Source: Tetradesmus obliquus | Taxonomy: Eukaryota; Chlorophyta; Chlorophyceae; Sphaeropleales; Scenedesmaceae | Assembly (NCBI GenBank): GCA_030272155.1 | Contig: CP126191.1 | Location: 8,764,501-8,828,500, forward strand | Reading direction: 5' to 3' | Length of the DNA: 64,000 bases | In this document: piece after piece, positions 23,596-35,600 of the stretch | Layout of the letters: each line of letters starts with the position of its first letter | How positions within the stretch are numbered: position 1 is the stretch's first letter | The notes under the pieces: model-generated | What the model was told of the DNA's origin: nothing | Databases searched by the model: none | What the model saw: the letters and a program-made list of their open reading frames with translations, nothing else | Translations under genes and position numbers: made by a program

Positions 23596-25412
23596 TGTTG
23601 TTCTTGCACTGCAGGCGATGGTGCTGCATGTGCTGCTGGGCGTTGCCGAGGGCATGGAGTGGCTGCATGCACATGGAATCCTGCATGGCGACCTCAAGGC
23701 TGCCAACTGCCTGCTGTCAGTGCTGCCGGAGCAGCAGCAGCAGCAGCAGCAGCCTGCGGCCCGGGCGGCAGAGCTGCAGCTGTCAGACAGCTCATGCAGT
23801 GATGCTGCTGCTGATGGTGGTGGTGGTGGTGGTGCTGGCGCAGCAAGCTACAAGCTGGTTCCCAAAGTGACCGACTTTGGGCTGTCAAGGTGAGCAGAGC
23901 GATGTGGTTTCAATATGGTTGTCTGCGTAATAGTAGCAGTGCTGTGAGGCGGTGCAGTACGCACGCTTGCAGTGTCCTGCAAGTAGGCGCAGCACCAGGC
24001 AGCACTGGCCAATCTGCGCAGAACATCACTTGTTGCTGCCGTCAGCACGCGCCTCCTGCAGGAGCAGGACTGAGCTGCTGCTGCCGCCGCTGCTGCTGCT
24101 GCTGCCGCTGTTGCTGCTGCCGCTGCTGCTGCTGCTGCTGCTGCCAGGCTGCTGCTGCTGCTGCTGCCAGGCTGCTGGAGGGGCGCTCTCACCTGTCCAC
24201 CTTCACTGTGGGCACGCTGAGCCACCAGGCGCCCGAGCTGATGCGCAGCGGACGGCTGAGCAAGCCGGCAGATGTGTTCAGCTTCGGCGTCATCAGTGAG
24301 TGGCTGCGGCTGTGTCTTATTGCCTTCCGCCTTACCTGATAGCTAATGCAATCTAGTCTGTGCAGACGGGCTGGGTCTGTCATTGAGTGCTGTGCAGCAG
24401 GGAATGAAGCAGTACTCCTGCATTGCGTGCATCAGTGAGTGGCTGTAGCGGCCGCAACACATGCAGTAAACGCGATGCAATGCATGTGCAGCATGCAGTT
24501 GGGATCGTCGCACTTGGGTGGTTTGCAGTAGCCGAGTCAATTAGTATGATTTGATTATGCTGCAGAGATGCGTGTGCACACAGCGCGTGTGCAGGCCCGT
24601 CTGTGGCAGCTGCTGATGCACATTGTTGCTGCTGCTGCTGCTGCTGCCGTGCAGTGTGGGAGGCTGTCAGTACTGCTGTGCCCTGGGCTGGCCAGATGAT
24701 GGGTGTCATCATGCACAGTGTGATGGCCCTAGGCCAGCGGCTAAGCTTCAGGCCTGACGTGCCCCAGGTGAGATACTAACAGTTACTAACAGTTAGTAAC
24801 ATGCATTTTGACGGGCCCTCACACGTGACACACAGTCCAGTGTATGTTTGCATGCTGCATGGTAGTGCCTCAGGCGAGGGGCAGCCAGCGCTTCTGAAAG
24901 CCTGTTAAACGATTCGCTCTGCTGTACACAGCCCAGTGCATGTGTGCATGCTGCATTTTGGTGCCTGCTTTTTGCACCTGGACGGTGCAAAGGTGAGGCT
25001 GGATGATGTGCAGGGCTCATGAATGCGGGAGGTCCACCTCGGTCCATTGCATTGCGCCTGCGTACGGTACACATGGACCTGACATGAGCTGCTAGAGACG
25101 CGCGTCAGTGGATTTTGTTGCGTGTGGGTACGGCGGACATGGCATGACCTTGCATTGACGGAAAGCGCGCCTGCTCTCTCACTTGCTGCTGCTGTGCAGG
25201 CGTACGTGGCGTTAGCTGAGCAGTGCTGGCATCAAGACCCCTCGCTGCGGCCCACGTTCAGTGAGGTCGTGGCGCAGCTGCGGCAGCTGCTGCATTGCGT
25301 GGACCAATTGCAACTGGAGGTGCACAGATCACATGCCAGGGCCTCAGCAGTACGGGCAGCGGCACAGGAAGGGATGCAGCCAGCCAACAGCAGTTGGCAG
25401 GGAGCGCTGTAG
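19092..25412 (+). CDS. GAF-like domain plus TKL-type protein kinase
   Basis: Ten exons in phase: 19092-19244, 19537-19962, 20277-21887, 22148-22255, 22547-22706, 23110-23177, 23615-23889, 24171-24295, 24655-24767, 25200-25412; about 1083 residues. The ATG at 19092 follows an in-frame TGA. Residues about 15-200 resemble a GAF-type sensor (GFLVQLWLPDAVGGVL, GRLATCPISRVFADMQPELP, then CYPVAVFELAQHEPDVDF), as in algal GAF-kinases. A long Gln/Ala/Ser-rich linker follows. The kinase domain (about 693 to the end) has GAGSFGRVYRG, VAIKVV (catalytic Lys), VEREVRMM (alpha-C Glu), HGDLKAANCL, KVTDFGLSR, TVGTLSHQAPELM and ADVFSFGVIMWE. All catalytic residues are present except that HRD is HGD. A Gly/Ser-rich insert sits between alpha-C and the hinge, and a Gln/Ser/Gly insert precedes DFG. 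Substrate and ligand are unknown. Confidence 0.85.
23537..23591 (+). repeat. (CTG)n microsatellite in kinase intron
   Basis: A near-perfect CTG run of about 55 bp lies 22 bp upstream of the exon-7 acceptor at 23614. Confidence 0.9.
24805..24975 (+). repeat. Imperfect duplication in the last kinase intron
   Basis: A block with TTTGCATGCTGCATGGTAGTGCCT is followed about 105 bp later by GTGTGCATGCTGCATTTTGGTGCCTG; both copies are preceded by ACACAG...CCAGTG. It is an intronic duplication with no coding content. Confidence 0.6.
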
Positions 25413-28268
25413 TTTTTGTAGCTATGAGGGTGTGGGGTGTATCTGTATGCAGTGCGTATGGCAGGGGCGAGTGAGTGTGATTGGTGTGGCCGCAGGTGTG
25501 GTTGCAGCACTTTTGGGTGTTGTGTCGCAGCAGGGACAGGTTGTGGTGCCTAAGCTTGCCTTGTGCTCAGAGTGGTCTGATCACGTGTGTTGTTTATGTT
25601 GACCGACAGCTCAGGTTTTTGTCATGTCAATCTACAGCTCCGGCTTGTGTATGGCGATTACCAGGTCAGGTTTGTGCCAGCTGGCTGCTTGGATTGTTTC
25701 TGCTGGCTGTCATCTTGGTTGTTTTGTTGCGCAGGCCACACCTTGGGTGAGTGCTTCTTTTGCAGTGTTTTAGGCTTTTTGTGCGTTGGGCAGCAGCCGA
25801 GGTTTCTGTGTTGGCCAGCAGCTGACATTTGTTTTGTGTTGGCCGGCAGCCAAGGCTTGATAGTGCCTGCCAGCAACTAACACGTGTTTGTCTCGGCCAG
25901 CGGCTGAGGTTTCGTTTGTATAGGCCAGCAGCTGAGGTTTGTTTGTGCTGGCTCAAGCTGGCTGAGAGCTGAGTGGCGTGCATTGGCTGGTGCATGTTGC
26001 TCTTACAAACAGGGACGGGGTATCTTGTACATATACGTGTACCTGTTGCTGTGCTGATGCTGCCAGTGATGCCGTCTGCATTGCTGCAACGATGGGCCAA
26101 GTTGCATGGCTATACCTCGAGTTGCTGCGGGCATGGCACACGCCTGCATTGGGAGATGACGCGGTGCCAACAACTGGCAAATTCACAGCTCCAGTCTGAC
26201 GATTTGTACAGATCACCAGCATGCATGGCCGAGGTGTATGCAGTTGCATACAAGTACAAGCCTGGTCAAGCTGCGCACTGAACGCCTGCATGCATGCAGC
26301 CAGAGCACTCATGCATGGTTGCATATATTTTTTGCCAGCAGACGGGTGCACTTGTGCCTATCGTCCTGAGCAGACCCGCCGGATGGATTCTGGCTGCTTA
26401 TGAATTGCGCCATCTGTTCACATACAGGAGGAAATCTCCTCCTCTCCTCTCTAGAGAGCCTGGAACTGGCAGGGATGACTCGTGCCACTGGCTGGCGGGT
26501 AGTGAAGCAGGGGAGCGTGCAGGGGATCGCTTTGTCTTTCAGGATTGCAGATTTGTTGGTGTTGTGCCGTTGCTGGTGAGCGCGTGTTCTTTGCCTAGGG
26601 TGTTGCAGCACCATATTCCTGTATGCTCGCACCAACTTTGAGGTGGTGTGACATCACTCATCGCTGTCACCATTCTGACATGCTGTCACAACCAAGCTGT
26701 GGCTGCAGTCCATGTGTGCGCTGCGTTGTAGCGTCTGAGTTGTCGTGCAATTTCTGTGACGGAGTGTGACGCAGTGTGCAGTACTCTGCTCACTGTCATC
26801 TGTTGAGTTGCAATGTTGCAGCCATTTCAGGAAAGGAGGCTGATACGGGCGAGCAAGTGAGGTGTTAGTGAGGCGACAAGTTTGTATGATATGACTGGGC
26901 TGATGTTATAGTAGTAGAAGCTGCACAGTTGTTGGTGCTAAAGCAGCTGCGAGTTTCGGGTGCCGGTGCATGTGGCACAGCAAACTGCTGTGTTGCATCG
27001 CACAAACAGAAGGAATGGTTGGCTGCTTTGCAACGCACGTGCGGTTGATGCTGGGTACTGGTCCAATCAGATGTCAGTCACCCTGGTTGCTGTTTCACAG
27101 CTTGTTTTGCGTCTGGCTGAGGGATTGTCCATTGCTGTGACTGCCACCGTTGGCTTCAGTATATTTTCAGCCACGCTGCAGCTGCTCTTGAGCCAAACTT
27201 GACGATATGGTTGGTCGTGTATCCATTGTGTATGCTGTCAGGCCGGCATGGCTGCTTCTCCTTTGTGCGTTCCGGCCAGCTGTTAGTGAACTTTCAGTGT
27301 TGTAGGATGTTGTTGCAAATGCTGTTGCCTTGTGTCCAAGTATCTGTCATCTGAGTATTCAGTCCCACCTGTTCTGTCACAGAAGTCTTGTTGCTAACTT
27401 GAAGGGGTTGCTTTGTTTGATACTGCTCGCTACAAGAACACACAGGTGTGCGTGGGGTTGAATTGTAACACGGTCGTTGAACCCTGTGCCTGATGTAACC
27501 AGATGCTGGCGCGGAAACTTGGCGGGCTCACCATCACTGAGCCTTAAATGAGCATACATGTAGATACATTTGTGCAGCTGCATGCAGGACAGCAGTGCTG
27601 CATCACTTCACAACCCCATCCTGCAGGGTGGCGTCAAGTGATCTGATTGTGTGCGTTGATGCTTGCCAAACAGGCGGTATGGGCTTGCCAGTGCTATGCA
27701 AGGCAGCAGGTGACTCTGGCAGGCACAGCTGGCTCCTGCAGGAGGAGGCTTGCAGAGCCCACCAATGACATTTGCAGGCCCACTGTTCACCATAATAGAG
27801 CTGGCTGCAGCCAACAACTGGCGGAAGATCAGGATGTGCAGTTTACTGCCAGATGCAGCCGCCGCATCATGCTGCATGTAGTGATGGCCCTGCCTTCTTT
27901 CCTTCAGTCAACTCCGCCCCCTGCATGAAGAGCGTAGACCCTTTCAGCTTTCAACTTTTGCATGTAGTGCATGATGCTTCCCATATGAGCGTTGAATTGA
28001 CCAAGGAACAAAACTTCACGTGTTACAGCCGGTGCACTGCAAACTTGGGCAGGGCCTGCTTGTAGCATGCATGGCCTAACCTTGTTAGCCATGGCATGGC
28101 CCAGCAGGAGGCGCTGAAGCAGCTGCAGGGGCCCATGAGCAGGTCCTGCACACTGCAGGGGCAGCAGCCGGGCTGCTGCAACCGTATGTGATGCACATAA
28201 CATGCCTGTTACTTTGACGTTGTGTGGCCGACCTGCAACCTGCGAGGGCTGTGTCATGCGCCCCAGCG
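25413..28268. other. Convergent intergenic region between kinase and dynein genes
   Basis: No supported gene. A degenerate tandem repeat lies at about 25780-25970. TTACA at 28023-28027 (TGTAA on the minus strand) is a candidate poly(A) signal for the dynein gene. The remainder is T/G-rich on the plus strand and has only short open frames. Confidence 0.5.
25780..25970. repeat. Degenerate minisatellite, about 45-bp unit
   Basis: The motif GGCCAGCAGCTGAGGTTT followed by a T/G-rich spacer recurs at least four times with substitutions and length changes. Scattered related copies occur upstream from about 25600. Confidence 0.7.
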
Positions 28269-30090
28269 TCACCGTGCTCGCCGTGCCACTGCTTGCTGCT
28301 GCTGCTGCTGCCCCTGCCCTGCACCTCCTGCCGCCGCTGCTGCTGCTTTCTGCTTGCGCGCTGCTGTCTCCTGCCTGTGTATCGCCTCCATCTCCCGCCT
28401 GTATGCCTCAAGTGCTGCCTCTCTCCTAGCTCTGGCAGTGTCAACATCTTCCTCCCGGTAGCGTGCATCCAGCTGCGGCGGCACCTTGCCCTGCTGCTCC
28501 TGGGCTTTGCCGGGGCCTGGCGGGAACAGCCCGTGCACCACAGCCACCCACTGCTGCTGTACTGCTGCCACGTCAGCTGCTGCTTTGAGTGCGCCAGGAG
28601 TGAGCTGCACCTGCGGACTGCCGATGCTGCTGAACTTGTCAGAGCCTGCAGGTTGGCACGCAGGCGGGCAGGGAGGCAGGCAGAAGTTAGCAGACGGGCA
28701 GCAGCTGTGAGAAAGCAACCCTAGCAGTGAATTCCAAATGGAGACGAAGTGACCTGTGACTCTGGACCTCCCTGAGGCAATTTGTTTTACATGCAGCCGG
28801 CCTGTAAGAGCAGTACAATTGCCTGACCGTGGTTATCACTTGCATGCAGGCACAAGCTGAAGGCAGAAGGACCCAGCAGAACGCCGTTGCGTTGTGTGTG
28901 TGCACCTACCTGCAGGAATCATGAGAGGGCCCAGATGGTCAAACTGCGGCTGCAGCTTGAGCGGCATCTTACGGTCCATGCCCACAAACGTGACATGGCT
29001 CAGCAGGCGGCAGAAGTTGTCCAGCAGCTGCTGCGGCTGCAGCTGCTGCTGCGCGCCTGCTGCTGCGCCTGCAGCGCCACCCATGCCCTGCCCGCCCGCT
29101 GTCTGCAGACCACCCAGGTACAACAGATGCGCACCATGTGCGTGTGCAATCCAGCGCAAGCAGCGGCCCAACACACGCTGCCCCTCTGCTTCCACGCTGT
29201 CCCTGAACGCATCCCACTTGGTTCCTGCAAGCACGATGCTGATGCCGCTGCATGCTACGAGGTCCTTGTCTTCATGCTGACTCAGTAGCTTTGTGCGCTG
29301 CCTCGCCCGCAGCTGCTCAGGCAGCTGCAGCCCCTTGCGTTCAAACAGCGTGTATGTTGCGGCCAGCTTGCGCTGTACCAGGTCGAGGCACTGCAGTGCT
29401 GTAGGGATGACGCTGCTGGGCTGTGAGAGGTCCAGCACAATCACTACTACTGCTGTGGTGACCTGGCGGTATGTGAGGAAGATCTGGCTGCCTGCACGAC
29501 AAAAGATGAACGGTGCAGCAGCGGACAGTTGCAGCAAGACGCAGGGGTTTGCAGGAACTTGGTTGCAGCATGTTGGTTGTCCCTGCCAGGCGAACTTGTT
29601 GTGTCTGCTGCGCTACCTGGCATGTTTAGCAGTAAGCTAGACAGGCTTGCAAAACGATTTTTGATACTCTGTGATATTACATACCGTAGCACAGAAGTGT
29701 GCTTCAATGCTTGAGAACACTTCATCATGCCATTGATTCATTGCATCCAAGTATCACACCTTGCGCCAGCTGCTGTGCAAAAGTAGCATTGCCAGACACC
29801 TCCCAGATGTGGGCTAGCTCCTGTCTGTCGCCAGGGCCAAAGCTGCTGCCCGGCTTGCGTGCAAATGTGTACTCCAGGCACTGTGATGGCTTGGGCACCT
29901 CCACTTGTGTTGGGTAGAGGAACCGGTTGAGCACCGTGCTCTTTCCGCTGCCCTTAGCACCTAGTATGTAAACATAGGCATCATCCTTGCTGCTATCTGC
30001 TTTCTTCTGCTGCTTGGACTGCTGTATAGCCTTAGCCCATATGCTTCCAGGTGTGTAAATGCCCGTGGGGCCTCCTGTACTGCTGCTCAT
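28269..30090 (-). CDS. DYNC2LI1: Cytoplasmic dynein 2 light intermediate chain (D1bLIC/DYNC2LI1)
   Basis: Three exons in phase: 30090-29760, 29491-28910, 28645-28269; 429 residues. The N-terminal Ras-like fold has the P-loop GAKGSGKST (residues 44-52), then PKPSQCLEYTFARK, as in the family. Next come FLTYRQVTTAVVVIVLDLSQP, the NKxD-like GTKWDAF, and the C-terminal family signature DHLGPLMIPAGSDKFSSIG, spliced across the last intron. The tail is a Gln/Ala-rich helix. The protein stabilises the dynein-2 motor that drives retrograde intraflagellar transport. Length fits the family (about 350-430). The start at ATG 30090 is the first in frame after a TAA. Its presence implies ciliary machinery in the genome whether or not cilia are visible in the organism. 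Confidence 0.88.
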
Positions 30091-30870
30091 AGCACTGATG
30101 CTGCTGATGTCCACGTGGCAGGGTGTGCTGTCGCTGTCATCAGCACTCAAACTCCGTTATCATACTGAAATTTGCAACGTTAACCTTCAACACGAGGTAC
30201 GTCGTCAGCAGTCGTGGCTGGGGCTCGGTCAAGGAGGCACAAGTGCGATCGGTGCAACTATCGAGGAGAGTGTGGACGATTCAAGAAAATATGGTCTTAA
30301 CGGAACACCCTGCTCATTGAAATTGCCACACCCACAACCCTAACACGCACGGCACTTTCGCGCCCAGCCAGCAGGTTTCACGGAGCTTGATCAGTCAAAC
30401 AACGTTCACCAGCCACTTGCGATCAGAAGCAGCTGCTTGTGACACTAGCCTCCGCACAATGACGCTCACAGCATCGGCCCGGGCCCCACTTGGCCATGCA
30501 ATCATTGCATCGAATGCACAGAGGCCTAGGCAGGGCATGCAACGCATGGATGCATATGTACACAATATGCATTCCTTGATGGTACACACATGCACAATAC
30601 AACACGGTGCACACAAATGTACCAAGCACTACCCTTGTTGTTTCTGAAAGACGCAACAGCACTGTGCGCCAAATGACCCCACTGGGCCAGCCACGCTGTG
30701 CAGCTCAGCGGCAGTGCCGCAGCGGCTACGTCAGCAATGCAGATGAGGCAGTGGTATGCCTGATGTGCTCAAGTCAGCGACTGCAACCAATGCATTGGTT
30801 GGCCCAACAGCTGCTGCAGCTGCAAGGGCTGGCTGAGGGTCGCACCAGGCATTGCCGCACTGCCCTGCAG
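30091..30870. other. Upstream region of DYNC2LI1, no supported gene
   Basis: It contains the presumed DYNC2LI1 promoter and 5' UTR. Open frames are short on both strands and show no domain. Confidence 0.45.
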
Positions 30871-31560
30871 CTAAATCAACTGATCCAGCAGCCAATGGGG
30901 CTGCTGTAGTGGTGCAGCTGCTCCTACGCCTGCTGCTGGCTGCAGGGATGCCGCAGCGGCCAGCATGGCAGCCTTCTGCAGTTGGGGTGCAGTGTCTCCA
31001 CCCGGTCCGTCACTGTCAGCTGACTCGTCAAACTCCTGCTGCTGTGCTGGCACTGGCCTCCTAGGCCGCAGGCGTATGCTGATTATGCCTACAACTGGTG
31101 AGCACTGCTGGTTTGCGGTGGCAGTTATCTCAACCTCATCCTGCTGGCCTGCACTAGCTTCAGAAGCCCTTGGCTGCTGCCTGCAGCTGCCAGCTTGGTG
31201 TTCGCTGCTGCTGATGATGATACTGCTGCTGTGCTTCTCTTTCGCTACAGGAGGAGCTGCGGCGGCCAAGTGCTCCAAAGGCCAGCTGTGCCGCAGATGG
31301 ACCAGCCACTGGCGAAGGTGGCACCTCTGCAAGACCACGCACACTTCATTTCGCTGCATCCAGCGGCCTTTGCATGATGTTTCAAGTTGTGTCGCAGCAT
31401 CCATAGCAGGTGCATGGCATTCATAATTTGAGTATATTGTGCGGCGTAGGCCAAAGACACACGTAGCTATCGGCACCTGTGACAGTGTACCATCATGGGG
31501 GCCCAGGATATTTTCATACCACGACGCAGCTCGCCCCCGGTCTGGCTTAGTTATATGCAA
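30871..31560 (-). CDS. Unidentified coding exon (C-terminal part)
   Basis: A 229-codon frame ends at a stop at 30871. The upstream edge sits next to a strong pyrimidine-rich acceptor (TTTCCTTTGTAG near 31568) and the frame starts without ATG, so this is most likely a terminal exon. The N-terminal half is non-repetitive (DRGRAASWYENILGPHDG, RTIYSNYECHAPAMDAATQL, LQRCHLRQWLVHLRHSW) and includes several Cys and His. The C-terminal half is Ala/Gln/Ser-rich. A candidate upstream exon (LTNTANAINGRQLAVAHDAQ) lies near 31700-31610, but the phases I tried do not join. Function unknown. Confidence 0.4.
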   Translation of the reverse strand: MHITKPDRGRAASWYENILGPHDGTLSQVPIATCVFGLRRTIYSNYECHAPAMDAATQLETSCKGRWMQRNEVCVVLQRCHLRQWLVHLRHSWPLEHLAAAAPPVAKEKHSSSIIISSSEHQAGSCRQQPRASEASAGQQDEVEITATANQQCSPVVGIISIRLRPRRPVPAQQQEFDESADSDGPGGDTAPQLQKAAMLAAAASLQPAAGVGAAAPLQQPHWLLDQLI

Positions 31561-32624
31561 ATCTACAAAGGAAATACAATGGGTGCATCAGCGACATTGG
31601 TGTACCCCTAGGAAGCATGCACGCTGTGCGTCATGCGCCACTGCCAGCTGTCTGCCATTGATGGCATTAGCAGTGTTGGTAAGGCTGGCGGAAAGCCGAT
31701 GAGCGTCGATAGCAGGAAGCGGGCACCCTTATTTTTTTGGAAATATTTCTAAAAAAATAAAAGTTCTTAGAACACTGACTGGCTCACAACGAGCGCGTCT
31801 AGCAACCTTACTAAGACGTGTTAGGCGTGCTTTACACCTGTAAATGACATAGACTAATCGACCATGCCGACGATCTCGCGGCCGGGGCAGGTATATGAGC
31901 CAGATCAAATCACGAACGTCTGTAGGTGCTGATACAAACTTCGACAGCCCAGACGAAAGAAGCTGTTTTGTGACCAAACGTCCTGTCCTGCAAGCTGCGG
32001 TGAGTCACGTAGACCTTAGGTTCATGCAAAATGCTTCACCTACGTATTTAAACAATTCAAAGCAGCGATTTGCTGAACGCGTGCGCACTGACAGCAGCTC
32101 GCTGTACTTGGGCCAACCCCTGGCGCCCGGGGTGATGCCCTTATGGATGGCTAACCATGACGTTGTAGAAATTTTCCATGTTTGCACTCAAATAGTCCCG
32201 GCAGCTCCTCGTGTGCCAGTGTAGGAAGACCTGCGAAGTTCACTCCGAGCTGGATGCGATCATTGTGTGCAGAGCGCAGGCCAGCAGCCAACTTGCTGAT
32301 AAGCAGTGCAGTGAAAAACGGGCTAAAGTTGCAGTTGCTAAGCAGCAGCGAAGCAGCAAGTCTGTCGCTGCCAGCGAAAAAGTCATCCTGAGATTGCTGC
32401 AGCGCTGCACTAGCTAGTACTAGCTAGCTAGCATGCATGCTATAGCACAAGTGCTGCCTTCCACTGGATTGCAGCAATGCATATTGCAGCAATCAGCGCC
32501 CGTGTTCTCGCTGCAACATGATATTTTAATCCTCTTTAATTTCGCGATGTGAGTTCATGCCTCTTCCTGTATCACGTGCAGGAAACCAGTGACGCACAAG
32601 CTGAAGCTGCTGCTGCTGAGCAGC
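31561..32624. other. AT-richer interval with possible small plus-strand frame
   Basis: It includes an A/T-rich patch at 31728-31765 unlike its neighbours and an open plus frame at 31895-32224 (SPDERSCFVTKRPVLQAA) with no domain. A Cys-containing frame (CQCRKTCEVHSELDAIIVCR) follows at 32214-32417. These could be exons of a small gene, but I found no convincing start or splice chain. Confidence 0.3.
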
Positions 32625-35600
32625 ATGGCGCCAAGGACCATGGGAGTCGGAGTGGCGCCCTGGCTGCTGCTGCTGTTGATTGCTACTGTCTGCAGCGGTG
32701 AGTAGGCATGGCGCCTGAAGCAGCAGCCAGCAGCTTTGCATGTGTCCAATGTATGCCAGCACACAGATCGGTCTTATCTGCTGTACAACACTTTCTGTGC
32801 AGGTGCTTCTGCAGAACCGCCAAAAATACTGCTGATGTGGCTGAGCCCAGCTGGTAGCATGCCAGGACCATAGTCACAATGACGTATGTTTCATGCATAA
32901 GAATGTAATTCATGCCATTGCCGGAATAATCATGCCCTGCGCGCAAGCGGCATCCTTACGGCAGGATTCTATGCTGAACACCCTGCTGCATTTGCTGACT
33001 TGGTGCAGGTCACAGAATGACCACAACCGCTGTTGCAGCAACGGCTGCAGCAGCTGGCCAGGCCCTATGGAGGCGTGGCAGCTCTCTCTTCAAGGCGGCT
33101 GCTTGAAGCGTTCTCCGTGACCGGCACACTCGTCACAACTTCGAACTTCAATTCCACCAATTGATGCGCCGGCTAGGTTGGCGGAAGGCGCAGACACGCA
33201 CGCCGACCAATGCTCCAATGGCAAAGAATGTGGCAACTTAAAAGGCAGACAGGTGGGCTACCCTGTGCCCTAATCAGGGCTTGAATCCCTCAATATACAG
33301 CAGGGTACATGCAAAGCTCAATATACAGCGGGTTACTTGTATCAGAGTTATAACCCCCTTGATACGCAGCAAGTTGGGTTTGAACTTTACATGATACATG
33401 ATATTATAATAAGCAGCTCGTTGCCTGCTGTTTTCCTGATTGCAGCCCTTACTGCTGAGCGTTGACGCATGTGTCTGTGATAGATTGCATGCCAGGGCAG
33501 CCGTGACTGGGCATGGCGAGCAGCCTGCGCCTCTAGCCTATAGGCAGCTGCCTGGACCAATGTGCAAGCGCCCCCTGCACTGCCACAGCAGCAGTGCAGA
33601 CACTGCAAGTGCGTAGAAGTCGCGCTGCAACTTTACAAACTTCCACCCAAGCAAATGAGTATATGAAACGGTGCAGTTGGATGTGTACAAGTGCTTGCCG
33701 TGTACCGCCCAAGTGCTTGCCGTGTACCAGCGCATTTGTGCCCATGCGCATCAGTAGAGCATGGTCTCCTTCATAGCTATATCAAAGGATACCGTGCCGT
33801 GCCGTTTGCTGACCTACAGGACATCCCTGTGAGTGCAGACGTGGTGGAGTTTGGGTTTCACCAGCTGGGCAGTACAGATCCACTCCTGAAGCTGCAGATG
33901 AGCTAGACGTCACGCCCGAGTGAGTGCTGGGAGTGTGTGATGACTGCAGATGGGGATATGCACGCCAAAACGGACACACACATGCATGTCATATGTCGCT
34001 GCAGCTGCAGGCATGTACCAGTTGAAGTTGCCGCCAGCCTGGCTGAGCAGAATCATGAGCTGCCGCAGCATGCTGCAATAGCCGTGCGCATGTCGTGCTG
34101 CTGCCAAGTTAAGGTTCAGAACATGCAGTGTTCAGACAGCACCCAGCATCACGTGGTGGGTCACACGCGCGAGGCCCAGGCTGAAGTGTGCCTCTGTACA
34201 TATGTGCAGCACCTGTCTCATAGTCCATGCTGACATCAGCAGCTGTCTTATAAGCCCTAACTTGGGCCCATGCTGACATCAGCAGCTGTTTTGTTGTCCA
34301 TGCTGACATCAGCAACACACTGTCCGTGCTGATGTTTGCAGTGGCCTGGTGACGACATCTGTCAAAGCAGGGGCACCAAACAACAATCGCTACTTGTTTG
34401 TGTTGGAGAGTGCTATGATATGTGGGGCCAAGCGTGTGAGTGACGACATCCCAGAAAAGTGGAAGCCATCGCTCGACACAAGCTTAGCTGGGCACAGCAT
34501 GACCATCGTGTTGCCAGGCGAGGCCCTGTCTACAAACACCCGAAAAAACCGTTTTTCAGATCGTAAGTGGCATGTGGTGCCGCAGCCTACACTGCATATC
34601 GACGCATGCACATGATGAGGTTTTTGACTTACTGACATACCCTTAGTTTTTGGCCACTATGCTGTTGCCGCATGCGGCTGCGCAGCAGCTGACGCCCGTC
34701 AGATGTTGGGTTTGGTTGGCAGCTGCAGCTGTGCAGCACCCGCAGCTGCTGCAGCCATGAAGCGACTGCATGACAGACTCTGGTCGGACAAGAGCTGTAG
34801 CTACAGTCACAGCCGGCTGCAAGCCCAATTAGCATGTCACCTTGTGAACTTGCATGCATCATTGCTGTATGTTTGTCAAGCAGCGGTTAGTGCAGGCTGC
34901 AACCTTACTCTCATGCAGTCCCTGCTGCAGAGCTTATTGCTGCTGCCCGGGGCACATGTATCTCCCTCTGTACAGAGAGATAGACCATCTGTACAGTGTA
35001 CATTAGCACAACACATACCATGTAGTACAACATGCACCACCGACCGCATTGCACAGCACACACCACCAACTGCATCGCAGTATTGCACCAACCGCATTGC
35101 ACAACACGCACCAACCAATTGCATCACGGTATTGCATCAACCACAGTGCACAACACGCACCACCAACTGCACCGCATACAGCAGTCCAGCCTCGTTTCTG
35201 CCCCTCACATATCTGCTTGTGTTTGCTGCTGTGCTTCCGCCCTGGCTCCCTGCACAGGTGCCGTGCACTGCAAGTGAGTGCTGTCGCGTGCCTGCTAGTG
35301 CCGCCTTGAAGGAGTACATGTCTAGCATCAAGAAGCAGCAGACTGCAACAGTGCATGCTTTGCAGATTCTTGCTATGCCACTTAGACCCGGGGGTGTGAG
35401 GAAGCTGCAACCAAAGACCGTGTGCTGCCCCCCTGTGGCTGGCAGCGTGTTCCACACACTTTGCTGTTGTGATGAGTGTTGAGCAATACGTGCTTAGCAG
35501 CATGCATGTGTTGCCAAAATTCGTAGCTTCAGGGATTGTGGCCGGCATACAGCATGGCTAAGCATGGAGCAGGCCTGCTGCATGTGTCAGACATGAACTC

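Noticed and set aside
31873-32010. Small selenoprotein read through an in-frame TGA in a Cys-rich frame
   Set aside because: The frame is short, its start is uncertain, and no SECIS-like hairpin could be shown by eye; chance or intron sequence is more likely.
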